A DNA stretch of 64,000 nt, taken from the NCBI GenBank assembly GCA_016784735.1, contig JADHUC010000009.1:1-64000 (forward strand). The letters run 5' to 3'. Both the position numbers and the translations under genes were made by a program. Under the pieces are notes generated by a model. That model saw nothing but the letters and a program-made list of their open reading frames with translations, was not told the DNA's origin and made no database searches. The stretch's first letter is position 1. The number at the start of each line of letters is the position of its first letter. Positions 9,027 through 17,054 of the stretch are shown piece by piece. The stretch is from Pirellulaceae bacterium. GTDB lineage: Bacteria > Planctomycetota > Planctomycetia > Pirellulales > Pirellulaceae.

Positions 9027-9803
9027 TCAACCGGCAAGCAACTCGACGAGCCACGCAGCATCGGAATCGTTGAGCGCGGGTGAGAGCGGGATGTCGTAGT
9101 TGATCGAGAGTTCGTAGCGGGCGCGATCGTAGACGGTCGAGAAAACGGTTTGCAGGTCGAGCGTTACGTCGGGGTCGCCCTTCTTCAGCGGGATGGGGAT
9201 GCCCGACAGCCGGTTGCGAATCGTCCAGGCATAGATTCTCCCGCGCGGGCGACGTTCTTGGCGGCTGACGATTGCGTAATAGTCGCCCTGCGGAAGCGGG
9301 CTGTTCATCGGCAATCGCTGGCCGCCTCGCAGTAGGTCGATTTCGACCAGGTGAGCTTGGCTCCGCAGGACCTCGTCTCGCTTGGTCAGATATTCACGCC
9401 GGCCGTCGCTGGCCGGCCGCTTATTGCCGGGCGACAGCGTTTCTATGACCGTGACAACCTCTCTCGTTTCTCGCTCGCGAATCACCAGATACGTTTCGCG
9501 AGTTTCCTCCAGCATCGGCAAAAGACACTCGACCGGCGCAGTAGCCGTGACGACGGAAGCCGTGCTGGCTTCAACCGGAGTGCCGCCTGCGCCGGTTAAC
9601 AACACGGCTACGTCGGCTCTGCGCGGCTGATCTTGCTCGTCGGTCGGGTGTTCCACGTACACTCGCCGCCCGACGCGGACGATGTAGCGTGGTTCGACTT
9701 GCGGCGACAGCGTCTCGCGTATTACCGTGTTGAAGGTGGTGTGAAAATCCTCCCATTCCTCGCCTTCAAGGAACGGGTCCATGCCTGGAAACGGAGACGG
9801 CAT
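9027..9803 (-). CDS. DUF4058 family protein
   Basis: 258 aa, cytoplasmic, no signal peptide. The opening MPSPFPGMDPFLE is the hallmark of DUF4058, a family common in cyanobacteria and planctomycetes. Other typical segments are VIETLSPGNKR, YLTKRDEVLRSQAHLVEIDLLRGG and PLPQGDYYAIVSR. The pattern of conserved acidic and lysine residues is reminiscent of a restriction-endonuclease-like fold, but no activity is established. It is 82 bases upstream of the deacetylase on the same strand and may or may not be co-transcribed. Confidence 0.92.
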   Translation of the reverse strand: MPSPFPGMDPFLEGEEWEDFHTTFNTVIRETLSPQVEPRYIVRVGRRVYVEHPTDEQDQPRRADVAVLLTGAGGTPVEASTASVVTATAPVECLLPMLEETRETYLVIRERETREVVTVIETLSPGNKRPASDGRREYLTKRDEVLRSQAHLVEIDLLRGGQRLPMNSPLPQGDYYAIVSRQERRPRGRIYAWTIRNRLSGIPIPLKKGDPDVTLDLQTVFSTVYDRARYELSINYDIPLSPALNDSDAAWLVELLAG

Positions 9804-10124
9804 CGGGGGCGCCCTCGTAATGGATTGGAGAATCGTAGTTCATTGTAACCCGATCGGCCGAGCGGTGGCAAATGGCTGTCAGTGGTCACCTCTCAAGCGG
9901 AGCGTCTTGGCGCTGGTCACGATCAATTGAGCGGTCGCACCGTAGCTACGGCGTCCTTTCCCAGTCCGTCCGAATTGATATGATAGCCGGTGCCTATTCT
10001 GTCCGCGAGCAGGTTCGACCATGGCCGAATTCGCCGGAATTCGGTGCGGTGCGGAAAGCCCCGAATTCTGGCAGATTCGGCTGCAGGTCGACGGATAATA
10101 CTGGTGTGAAGGAGCGGAGACGCG
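9804..10124. other. Intergenic stretch between divergent genes; holds a palindromic element
   Basis: 321 bases between the divergently transcribed DUF4058 and UPF0158-nucleotidyltransferase genes. It must contain both promoters, but I cannot assign boxes with confidence. The only clear structure is the palindromic element at 10025-10081, described separately. Confidence 0.7.
10025..10081. repeat. Intergenic palindromic element (two hairpins sharing CCGAATTC)
   Basis: CCGAATTC-GCCG-GAATTCGG at 10025-10044 is a perfect 8-bp stem with a 4-base loop. About 15 bases further on, CCGAATTCT...AGATTCGG repeats the same arms with one base missing. The layout of two hairpin arms around a short spacer is the same as in the other palindromic elements of this window. 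Confidence 0.7.
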
Positions 10125-11225
10125 ATGTCTGACCTAAGAAAACTGACAATTGATTGGCAGAACCTCGAAATGGCGTTCGAGGATCATTCTGGCGAGTACG
10201 GAGATTTGTGTGAACATGAAAACTACTTCGACCTGGAAACGGGCCGGGTGGTTTTTGTGAGTGAAGGAATTCGGTCCGCCCTCGACCATATTGAAGAGGA
10301 ACTCGCGGAAGAACTGCTAGAAGACGCCGAGGTGACGCTGGACGCGATCCGGAGTACCGATGCGTTCGGCTGCCTACCGGACTGGGAAAAGGACATGGTG
10401 CTGACCGCGGCGGACGTGCGATTCGGCGATTTCGACCGCTTTGAACGGATCCCGAATTTCGAATCGCACGAGTCGTACGGGTACATGGAAGACTTTATCG
10501 AGACCGTGCGCGACCCTGCCACGCGCGATCGATTGAGCCAGGCGATCAGCGAGCGAGGACCGTTTCGGCGATTTCGCCACACGCTGGCCGGCGACCGGCG
10601 GCTCCAGCGCGAGTGGCAGGCGTACGAACGCCGTCGCCAGCGTGAAACGATCATCGAGTGGCTTCGTTCTGTGGGCGTCGAGCCGGCCAACCCGGACGAC
10701 TGCACGTTCGCGCCGCCGCCGCTGCCCGACCTGCGCAAAATCATGTTCGTCGAGGTGCGGCGGTTTGTGCGGTTTGCCCGCGACTTGCCTGGCGTGGCGC
10801 GGATTGCCATGATCGGATCACTGACGACGGAGAAGGAGTTTCCCAAGGACATTGACATGCTGGTCACCGTGACCGACGACTGCGAACTGGCACCGTTGGC
10901 CAAATTGGGCCGGCAGATCAGCGGGCACATGCAGACGCACCAAGCGGGGGCCGACGTATTCCTGGCCGACGAGAACGGCAACTACCTGGGACGCACCTGT
11001 CCGTGGAAAGAATGCGGGCCCGGCATCCGAGTGAGCTGCGATGCTCTGCATTGCGGAGCACGCCATTACCTGCACGACGATTTTGAGGCGATACGTTTGG
11101 ACCGGCACGTTATCACCAGCCCGCCGCTCGTTCTTTGGCCGGAAGCCGTAGCGGGCGATGACCTTCCTCAAGACGTGCGCAGCGAGTTGATCGAGCAGTT
11201 GGCAAAGGATGAACAACGCTCATAA
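10125..11225 (+). CDS. UPF0158-domain / nucleotidyltransferase fusion protein, 366 aa
   Basis: Residues about 10-150 resemble UPF0158 proteins: a YFDLETGRVVFV strand pair followed by acidic helices and YMEDFIETV, FRRFRHTL. The second half holds a DNA-polymerase-beta-type minimal nucleotidyltransferase motif, GSLTTEKEFPKDIDML, that is GS followed by D-x-D at about residues 231-244. The C-terminus adds a Cys/His-rich segment (TCPWKEC, SCDALHCGARHYLHDD) that could bind zinc. AAGGAG lies about ten bases before the ATG. The gene precedes a small basic protein by 21 bases in the same direction, which suggests a two-gene unit. Nucleotidyl transfer to a protein or RNA is an inference; the target is unknown. 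Confidence 0.78.
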   Translation: MSDLRKLTIDWQNLEMAFEDHSGEYGDLCEHENYFDLETGRVVFVSEGIRSALDHIEEELAEELLEDAEVTLDAIRSTDAFGCLPDWEKDMVLTAADVRFGDFDRFERIPNFESHESYGYMEDFIETVRDPATRDRLSQAISERGPFRRFRHTLAGDRRLQREWQAYERRRQRETIIEWLRSVGVEPANPDDCTFAPPPLPDLRKIMFVEVRRFVRFARDLPGVARIAMIGSLTTEKEFPKDIDMLVTVTDDCELAPLAKLGRQISGHMQTHQAGADVFLADENGNYLGRTCPWKECGPGIRVSCDALHCGARHYLHDDFEAIRLDRHVITSPPLVLWPEAVAGDDLPQDVRSELIEQLAKDEQRS

Positions 11226-11246
11226 CGCGCAGAGGAACATCGTCGA

Positions 11247-11717
11247 ATGAAGAAGATCACCGGATCGAACTACAAGAAGGACAAGCTCTACCCGACGGTC
11301 GCACGCGCGGTTGCTGAGATCATGAAGACCGAAGATGCGGTCACGCCGATTGACGTCTTGATGCGTATGAACCGCATCGACAAGAAGGCTTACGAAGACT
11401 GGCGTTTCGGCCGCATCCCCTACCTGGAAAAGGTCTTTCTTGGGAGCCTGGGCAAGGCGAATCGAATTCTGCGCATCCTGCGGCTGCACGCCGAGTCGTT
11501 ACAGCTTGTCCCATCGCAGTCCGTGTATCGGAAATGGGGCAAAGGCAAAAAACGGATCATTCTGCGGTTTTCAAAATCCGGCCATCCAAACCTCGAAAAG
11601 GCGTATTCGACGCACTACCTGATCAAGAGTCGCATGAAGAAGCTACCCAACCAATCGTCCACGACTTCAACCCCCAATCCACAGCGCCCTACTTCGGCGC
11701 ACTCTCCAGGTAGCTGA
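11247..11717 (+). CDS. Small basic hypothetical protein, probable partner of the nucleotidyltransferase
   Basis: 156 aa, lysine/arginine-rich, no signal peptide. The opening KKITGSNYKKDKLYPTVARA and the segments AYEDWRFGRIPYLEKV, LRILRLHAESLQLVPSQSVY and KWGKGKK look like a conserved cytoplasmic family, but I cannot name it. The last 25 or so residues (Ser/Thr/Pro-rich) look like unconstrained tail and overlap the 3' end of the convergent PVC cytochrome gene by 29 bases. AGAGGA precedes the ATG. It follows the UPF0158-nucleotidyltransferase gene closely and may be its partner. Confidence 0.7.
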   Translation: MKKITGSNYKKDKLYPTVARAVAEIMKTEDAVTPIDVLMRMNRIDKKAYEDWRFGRIPYLEKVFLGSLGKANRILRILRLHAESLQLVPSQSVYRKWGKGKKRIILRFSKSGHPNLEKAYSTHYLIKSRMKKLPNQSSTTSTPNPQRPTSAHSPGS

Positions 11718-14700
11718 ACAGATCGCGGAGTTGTTGTGGCTTGAGCGGCTTCAGAATATCCTCAGGCATCTGGGATATCTGGGATGGCACCATTTCGTCG
11801 ATGTCGTCACGGGGAATCGTCGTGTATTCGACCTGAGAGTTGACCAGCGTGATCGCACTGGGTGTTTCCTTGTGGACCAATCCGGTCAGGATCCGCCCGT
11901 CGACCGTGATCACTTGAACGGAAAGATACTCCGTGCGAATGAAACTGCTGGGATCCACGGTGCTGGTCAGCATGTACTGCCGGTCTTGGCGGTTGGCAGT
12001 GGTCAGTTCCGGGCCGATTTCCTCGCCTTCGCCGAACAGCTTGTGGCATTTTCCGCAGTGTTCCTTGTAGACGGCATTGCCGTCCGACGCGTTGCCCGAA
12101 AATGCCCGCAAGTCGTTATTGAAGCGGCGTATGTCCGCCAACTTCTCCTCGGGAGTTCCCCGAGTGATCTTCCCCCAATGCTTGCGTACCTGGTCGTTGA
12201 TCCCCTGATCGCCAAAGACCTCCAGGCCGCGGAGTTCCTCGATCTCTACGATTTTGGGGTCGAATTGGCCTTCGTCGACCCGGCCCAGAAAAGCCAGCGC
12301 CCAGTCTTTTCGCGTGAACAAGGTCTGTCGGCAGAGCGTCTTGAGTTTGTTGCTGAACCGGGGATATTCCTTCAAGATTCTGGCCGGGACTCGCTCGTCG
12401 TCGAATCGAGCAACCGCCTTGACGGCCGCCACCTCGACATCATGCTGTTCGTCCCACTCCAGCAGCGAGAGCAGGGCCGGCACACAGTCGAGCCCGCCCA
12501 ACTGACTCAGCACCTCGACCATGGACACGCGAGTGGTCGTGGGCATCTTCCGGTCGGTTGCGATCCGGACGACCCGCTCGTATGCGCCGGCAATGCCAAC
12601 ACGAACGGCCAAGCGAAGTCGGTGCACATCGGTGGTGGAGTTGGTATCGACAAGCTTAGCTACCATCGCGCGGAAGGTTGCCGGTATCGCCTCCATCTGT
12701 CTGCCGCCGAGCCCCTCGTCCAACGAGGCGATCATCCGGTCGCGGTCCGCATTGCTCGGCGCGGACGCGATGAGTCGTGCGCAGGCGTCGAGCGAGTCGG
12801 TGTCCGCCTCGGCGGCATAGCGGAACATCAGTCGGTTCAGGACCGCCTCACGAACCAGGGGCGCCTTCCACGCCTCTGGCGAGGTGGACATCTCCACGAC
12901 GCGGTTCCGATCCGACGCGGCCTTCGATTCGACCGCCCACCAAAGTAGCAGAGGAATGTGCGGGTCTTCCTGGTCCTCCTCGCGAAGCAAGAGCTGCCAG
13001 ACAATGGGCAGTGCCTTGTCAGCAGGTAGCCGCTTACACATGGATGCCATTTGGCTGCGCACGACCGAGCTGGGTTCCGTCTTGGCGAGTTCCGTCAGTT
13101 CGACTTGGATCTCCGGCGATACGTCCCGCGCGTCGCTCAGCAGGCGGACCGTCCAGTACCGCACCGGTACACTGCGGTGTTGAAGCGTTTGCCGAGCTAA
13201 TTCGTTGTCGAACCCCCCGCTCGCATTGAGTGCCCACATGGCTTCCAGAGCGAGCTGGTCTTCGTCGTTCCCAGGAACCTTCCCGCCGTGGGGCACGTTT
13301 CCAACGTGCCGAGAACTGCTTTCCCGGATCCCTGGCACGTTGGAAACGTGCCCCACGGAATTCTCCAGCACGATCTGTTGCAGCTTTGGGATGACGGACT
13401 GGTCGCGACGCTCTGCCAAGATACGCCGCGCGCGGCGGACGAACCAATCGTTTGAATGTCCCAGCCAATCGACCAATTCGTCGCTCGGCAGATCGTTCAG
13501 ATCCACGTGAGGCGGCGATTCGGCTCCCTCGGCCTGGATCCGATAAACGCGGCCGTTGGTGAGATCCCAGACGGCGTCCGGATCGGGATGCGCCGTGCGT
13601 TTGTCGTGGAAATCGCACACGTAGACCGCTCCGTCTGGACCGAGCGTCAAGTCGGTCGGCGCGAACCACCCATCGTTGGCCAGCAGAAGTTCGCCGCCGT
13701 GGGAGGTTCGATACGTCGACGCGAAAGGCTCGATGTGATGCCAGTGGACTTCGTGCGACAGCAAGTTGTTACCGATCAGCTTGCCACGGAAACTCGCGGG
13801 GAAGGTTTTACCGTAATAGAAAGTGCCGCCCGTGGTGACGTGGCCCCCGCGATAGTCGCCGTCCCGTTTCACGCTGCCGAAGTACCCGAATGCATAGGGG
13901 TTGTGCAACTCGCCGTGTTTGCCGAAGGACTTCCAGTAGTAGGCGCCCTGCACGCCGTGCCAGACTTTGTGAGAGCCATTGGAGCTATAGAACAGATGCC
14001 CGTGGCGATCGAAGTCGAGGCCGTAGCAATTTCCGCCTCCTTCGCAGAACAACTCGAACTCGTCGGCGATCGGATGGTATCGCCAGACTCCCTGCTGAAA
14101 CTCGATACCGCGGATGTTGCACGTCGTAGTGCTTCCGTTCAGACCGTACAACCAGCCGTCCGGCCCCCAGGTCAAATGGTTCGCAAAAGCCTGAGCGTCC
14201 TCCATGCCGAATCCCTTCAGCACAACCTGCGGATCGCCGTCCGGCACGTCGTCCCGATTTCGGTCGGGATAGAACAGCAGATACGGCACCTGGATCACAA
14301 ACACCCCGCCGTGGCCGAAGGCGAGTCCGGTCGCGAGATTCAGGCCGGTTACGAAATCCTTGAACCGATCGGCCCGTCCGTCGCCGTCCGTATCTTCCAG
14401 GATGGTGATGCGGTCGGCCCCGCGCGGCCCTTTCGGCGGTGGTTCGGGGATTCGGTCGTAGATCGTCCGGGAATAACGGTCGACCTTCACCCGCGTCAGA
14501 CCTTCTGGATTCGGATACTGCAGGTATTGGATGACCCACAGCCGACCACGGTCATCGAACTTGACAAGAATGGGTTGCCGTACTTCCGGTTCCGAGGCGA
14601 CAAGCTGGACGGAGAACCCCGCCGGCAACGTCATTTTGCCGGCGGCTTCTTCCGGCGGATGCGCTCGAGCCACATGCATCGTGGCCAGCAGACAGAATGC

Positions 14701-14793
14701 CAGAGCAAACATCCCGATCAGCAGTCGCGTGCCAATCGTTTTGTCGTTGCTCCCGCACGGGCTGTTGATGCGTTTAGAACTACAGTTCACCAT
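11689..14793 (-). CDS. PVC-type heme-binding CxxCH protein (sorbosone-dehydrogenase-like propeller + HEAT repeats + cytochrome c)
   Basis: About 1034 aa from the ATG at 14793, which has GGAGGG upstream. The order is: signal peptide, an NHL/glucose-sorbosone-dehydrogenase-like propeller (LPAGFSVQLVASEPEVRQP, then GDGRADRFKDF, LTWGPDGWLYGLNG, LTLGPDGAVYVCDF), a HEAT-repeat domain from about residue 440 to 850, and a C-terminal cytochrome c module with one heme motif (CGKCH near residue 911) ending in VDGRILTGLV and LSYLES. This is the standard layout of the large planctomycete 'membrane-bound dehydrogenase' family, thought to oxidise sugars or alcohols in the periplasm. A hairpin-armed palindrome lies in-frame within the HEAT region (13286-13358). 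Confidence 0.93.
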   Translation of the reverse strand: MVNCSSKRINSPCGSNDKTIGTRLLIGMFALAFCLLATMHVARAHPPEEAAGKMTLPAGFSVQLVASEPEVRQPILVKFDDRGRLWVIQYLQYPNPEGLTRVKVDRYSRTIYDRIPEPPPKGPRGADRITILEDTDGDGRADRFKDFVTGLNLATGLAFGHGGVFVIQVPYLLFYPDRNRDDVPDGDPQVVLKGFGMEDAQAFANHLTWGPDGWLYGLNGSTTTCNIRGIEFQQGVWRYHPIADEFELFCEGGGNCYGLDFDRHGHLFYSSNGSHKVWHGVQGAYYWKSFGKHGELHNPYAFGYFGSVKRDGDYRGGHVTTGGTFYYGKTFPASFRGKLIGNNLLSHEVHWHHIEPFASTYRTSHGGELLLANDGWFAPTDLTLGPDGAVYVCDFHDKRTAHPDPDAVWDLTNGRVYRIQAEGAESPPHVDLNDLPSDELVDWLGHSNDWFVRRARRILAERRDQSVIPKLQQIVLENSVGHVSNVPGIRESSSRHVGNVPHGGKVPGNDEDQLALEAMWALNASGGFDNELARQTLQHRSVPVRYWTVRLLSDARDVSPEIQVELTELAKTEPSSVVRSQMASMCKRLPADKALPIVWQLLLREEDQEDPHIPLLLWWAVESKAASDRNRVVEMSTSPEAWKAPLVREAVLNRLMFRYAAEADTDSLDACARLIASAPSNADRDRMIASLDEGLGGRQMEAIPATFRAMVAKLVDTNSTTDVHRLRLAVRVGIAGAYERVVRIATDRKMPTTTRVSMVEVLSQLGGLDCVPALLSLLEWDEQHDVEVAAVKAVARFDDERVPARILKEYPRFSNKLKTLCRQTLFTRKDWALAFLGRVDEGQFDPKIVEIEELRGLEVFGDQGINDQVRKHWGKITRGTPEEKLADIRRFNNDLRAFSGNASDGNAVYKEHCGKCHKLFGEGEEIGPELTTANRQDRQYMLTSTVDPSSFIRTEYLSVQVITVDGRILTGLVHKETPSAITLVNSQVEYTTIPRDDIDEMVPSQISQMPEDILKPLKPQQLRDLFSYLESAPK
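13286..13358. repeat. Palindromic element inside a coding sequence (25-bp perfect arms)
   Basis: Arms 13286-13310 and 13334-13358 are perfect 25-bp inverted copies around a 23-bp spacer. Each arm is itself a hairpin: GCACGTT-TCC-AACGTGC. On the minus strand it is translated in frame as SVGHVSNVPG...SRHVGNVPHGG between two HEAT-repeat helices of the PVC cytochrome, adding about 25-30 residues of low complexity without a stop. Confidence 0.88.
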
Positions 14794-14836
14794 CGACCCT
14801 CCATACCGGTGCGATGGTTGGAAATTGTAGTCCCCT

Positions 14837-15919
14837 TCAACGCGAATTTCCATCGTGCGAGGACAGTGCCTTTTTCAACAGAACGTCGACTCGCTCCCTT
14901 CTTTGGGACCAACCGTCCGAGATCTTTTCGGTCTTTTGGATAAGCTGCTTGTCACCGAGCAAGGAGACGATGGCCCTGCGACTGGATTCGCCTTCTATCC
15001 CGCCAAGCGCAAATGCGGCACTTACGGCGAACGCAGGTTTCTGCTTGACCAGGGCCGCAACGTCAGGAACGACATTCTCCGTCCCATACGTAGCGACAAG
15101 ATCAAACACGACAGACTCAGCGATACGCCCGGTACCAAGGAACTGAGGAATGTTATCCAGTAGCGCCCGCAAACCCTTGTCGCCTTGCTTCGCGGCCAAC
15201 GCCTCGGCTGCAACACAGTACAAATGAAGATCAAAGCGTTTGCGGTCTTTCACCGATACCATTTCGATCAACACGTCCTTGCCGATCTCCGGAGTCGCTG
15301 CCGCCGCCATTACAACCGCAGAGTACACCTTGCCCCACGAGTCACTGCGATACTCGGCGATCAGCTTCGAGGCCAACGCTGGATTGTGTTTGCCAGACAC
15401 AAGATGCTGCAGCATCTCCATCCCGACATCCTTCGAGCAATTGTAGGCCCCAACGACTCTCATTACATTGTAGCTCTCACGATACACATACCACGCTTCT
15501 ATGACCGTCGGCCCTTTTCCTTTCAGCGTCTCCAAAAGGAAAACATGCTCGGCACCATCCTCGATGCTTGTTGCAGACGGCGTGAACTTGAGGTGGAGTT
15601 GGCGTCCATTCAATTCGCCCTTCACTACGCGCAACGCGGTTACATCGGCCTCGTAAGACTGGATTCGCTCAACGGGAACCGATACCTTGATCTCCCTGAG
15701 ATTGTGCGCCGCACCAACAATAATCACATCGGCCTTCTTCACCTTCCCCGCCAAGCCTTGTTCAGCTTGCAAGCGGAGGTGCTCGGCCGAGAATCGCCGA
15801 TAGCTCTCGGGCCACACGCCGAGATAGGGCTGATCGTAATTGGACTCGGCCAAAGCCTGGCTTTGCTGGGCCAAGAGAAGAACGAGAGTCGTGTGTTTAA
15901 TCGCTTTCAGCATCCACAT
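14837..15919 (-). CDS. Exported hypothetical protein with HEAT-like helices
   Basis: The frame is open from 16000; I favour the ATG at 15919 (MWMLKAIKHTTLVLLLAQQ), which follows GGGAG and starts a signal peptide ending near ALAES, giving 360 aa. Residues about 30-170 form a beta-rich domain (VKKADVIIVGAAHNL, VERIQSYEADVTALRVVKGE, HVFLLETLKG) and the remainder is helical, HEAT-like (AAFALGGIEGESSRRAIVSLLGD). I do not recognise the family. It lies 43 bases upstream of the PVC cytochrome gene on the same strand and may be its operon partner. Confidence 0.75.
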   Translation of the reverse strand: MWMLKAIKHTTLVLLLAQQSQALAESNYDQPYLGVWPESYRRFSAEHLRLQAEQGLAGKVKKADVIIVGAAHNLREIKVSVPVERIQSYEADVTALRVVKGELNGRQLHLKFTPSATSIEDGAEHVFLLETLKGKGPTVIEAWYVYRESYNVMRVVGAYNCSKDVGMEMLQHLVSGKHNPALASKLIAEYRSDSWGKVYSAVVMAAAATPEIGKDVLIEMVSVKDRKRFDLHLYCVAAEALAAKQGDKGLRALLDNIPQFLGTGRIAESVVFDLVATYGTENVVPDVAALVKQKPAFAVSAAFALGGIEGESSRRAIVSLLGDKQLIQKTEKISDGWSQRRERVDVLLKKALSSHDGNSR

Positions 15920-16144
15920 GGTACTCCCGAGCAGATCAGACATTGAAAGCCGTCCAAAGATCAAGAAACGGGCGGCGCATCCATTACGGCGTACAAACAT
16001 GATACCACGCTCCCATCCGCATCGCAGCCTGATGAATCACGGTAATGGCTGGTCGGCTGTCTGGGGCGAGACAATGGATTTTCAACCTAACAGCTCTCAG
16101 GCTCGCTTCAACGCAAGCCGCCGCGACAACGAAGGACAATGTGC

Positions 16145-16180
16145 TTGACGGTATGTCACATGTGACATATAATTGATCGA
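16145..16180 (+). promoter_or_regulatory. Sigma-70-type promoter with an 18-bp perfect palindromic operator
   Basis: TTGACG, a 17-base spacer and TATAAT stand immediately before the toxin gene. The spacer is almost entirely a perfect 18-bp palindrome, TATGTCACATGTGACATA, which runs into the -10 box, so a dimeric repressor bound there would block polymerase. Only seven bases separate the -10 box from the ATG, so transcription should begin at or next to the start codon (leaderless message). The antitoxin downstream has an HTH domain and is the obvious candidate repressor. Coordinates may be off by one base. Confidence 0.8.
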
Positions 16181-16522
16181 ATGAACGGCGAGGACAAACC
16201 GCTCGTGTGGCTTGAAGGCGAGGTCAAATCGCCGCCATTCACCACGGAGGCTCGAATCGAGGCGGGGATCTTGCTGCGGAGGTTGCAGCAAGGCGAGAAC
16301 ATCGGAATGCCGCATTCAAGGCCCATGCCCTCGATTGGCCGACGGTGTCACGAGCTGCGCATCCGCGATGAAGACCAGAATTGGCGGATAATCTACCGAA
16401 TTGACCCTGATGCAATTGTCATCGTCGAAGTCTTCGCAAAGAAAACCGGGGGCACGCCGAAAAAATTGATTGATACGTGCAAAGCACGGTTGAAGGCGTA
16501 CGATAAACTCGACAGGCCATAA
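16181..16522 (+). CDS. Toxin of a type II toxin-antitoxin pair (RelE/HigB-like, phage Gp49-like)
   Basis: 113 aa. Segments typical of the HigB/Gp49-like branch of the RelE superfamily are visible: ILLRRLQQGENIGMPHSRPM, CHELRIRDEDQNWRIIYRID, and IVIVEVFAKKT...KKLIDTCKARL. Members are mRNA interferases that cut ribosome-bound transcripts; here that is inferred from the family. The stop codon abuts the ATG of the HTH antitoxin, giving the toxin-first order usual for HigBA-type modules. A strong promoter with a palindromic operator lies directly upstream with no room for a ribosome site. Confidence 0.88.
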   Translation: MNGEDKPLVWLEGEVKSPPFTTEARIEAGILLRRLQQGENIGMPHSRPMPSIGRRCHELRIRDEDQNWRIIYRIDPDAIVIVEVFAKKTGGTPKKLIDTCKARLKAYDKLDRP

Positions 16523-16858
16523 ATGATGAAGAAAACGAAGATTGAACGCCTGAAAAACGCCGGCTGGAAGGTGGGATCGGCCAAGGAATTCCTTGCGTTG
16601 AGCGACGAAGAGACGGCGTTGATTGAGATGAGATTGGCGCTTGCCCGACACTTGAAAGAGCGACGCATCGCTCACGAATTAACTCAGGACGAGCTTGCGA
16701 AACAGCTTGGGTCCAGTCAATCGCGCGTGGCCAAGATGGAAGCGGCAGACGCAACCGTATCGTTGGACCTGTTGGTTCGGTCGCTACTGGTACTGGGGGC
16801 GACGCGGCAAGACGTGGGGCGAATCATCGGACGGAAAACTGCAGCTCCCGCCGCCTAA
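16523..16858 (+). CDS. HTH (XRE-type) antitoxin
   Basis: 111 aa. Residues about 38-95 form an XRE helix-turn-helix: LARHLKERRIAHELTQDELAKQLG followed by SQSRVAKMEA and SLDLLVRSLLVLGA. It should neutralise the preceding toxin and repress the pair by binding the 18-bp palindrome upstream of it. It begins directly after the toxin stop codon; a second ATG three bases later is an alternative start. Confidence 0.9.
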   Translation: MMKKTKIERLKNAGWKVGSAKEFLALSDEETALIEMRLALARHLKERRIAHELTQDELAKQLGSSQSRVAKMEAADATVSLDLLVRSLLVLGATRQDVGRIIGRKTAAPAA

Positions 16859-16938
16859 CCAGTCCATCCAGCGTATTCCCGCGAGAGTATGGTCTGGCGC
16901 TGCGCGCCGAACCGCGCCCCCTCTTTCTTTGGCTCCGC

Positions 16939-17022
16939 GCGGAATTCCCGGAGACCCGCATACCATCGGCCTGAAAGGCCGGGACTTTCGGGTTTGTGCC
17001 CTTCGGGCTTCCCGGAATTCCG
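16939..17022. repeat. Palindromic element between convergent genes
   Basis: CGGAATTCCCGGA at 16940-16952 is mirrored near 17010-17021 by TCCCGGAATTCCG with one mismatch; both arms hold the self-complementary core GGAATTCC. Inside, CGGCCT-GAA-AGGCCG forms a further hairpin. It sits between the 3' ends of the antitoxin and the oxidoreductase genes, so a role as bidirectional terminator is possible, but no T-run follows. Confidence 0.6.
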
Positions 17023-17054
17023 TGAAGAACCCTTTCTCTCCCGTCCTGCTGAAG

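Noticed and set aside
10223-10981. 252-codon minus-strand frame opposite the nucleotidyltransferase gene
   Set aside because: Ser/Arg-rich antisense shadow of a well-supported gene.
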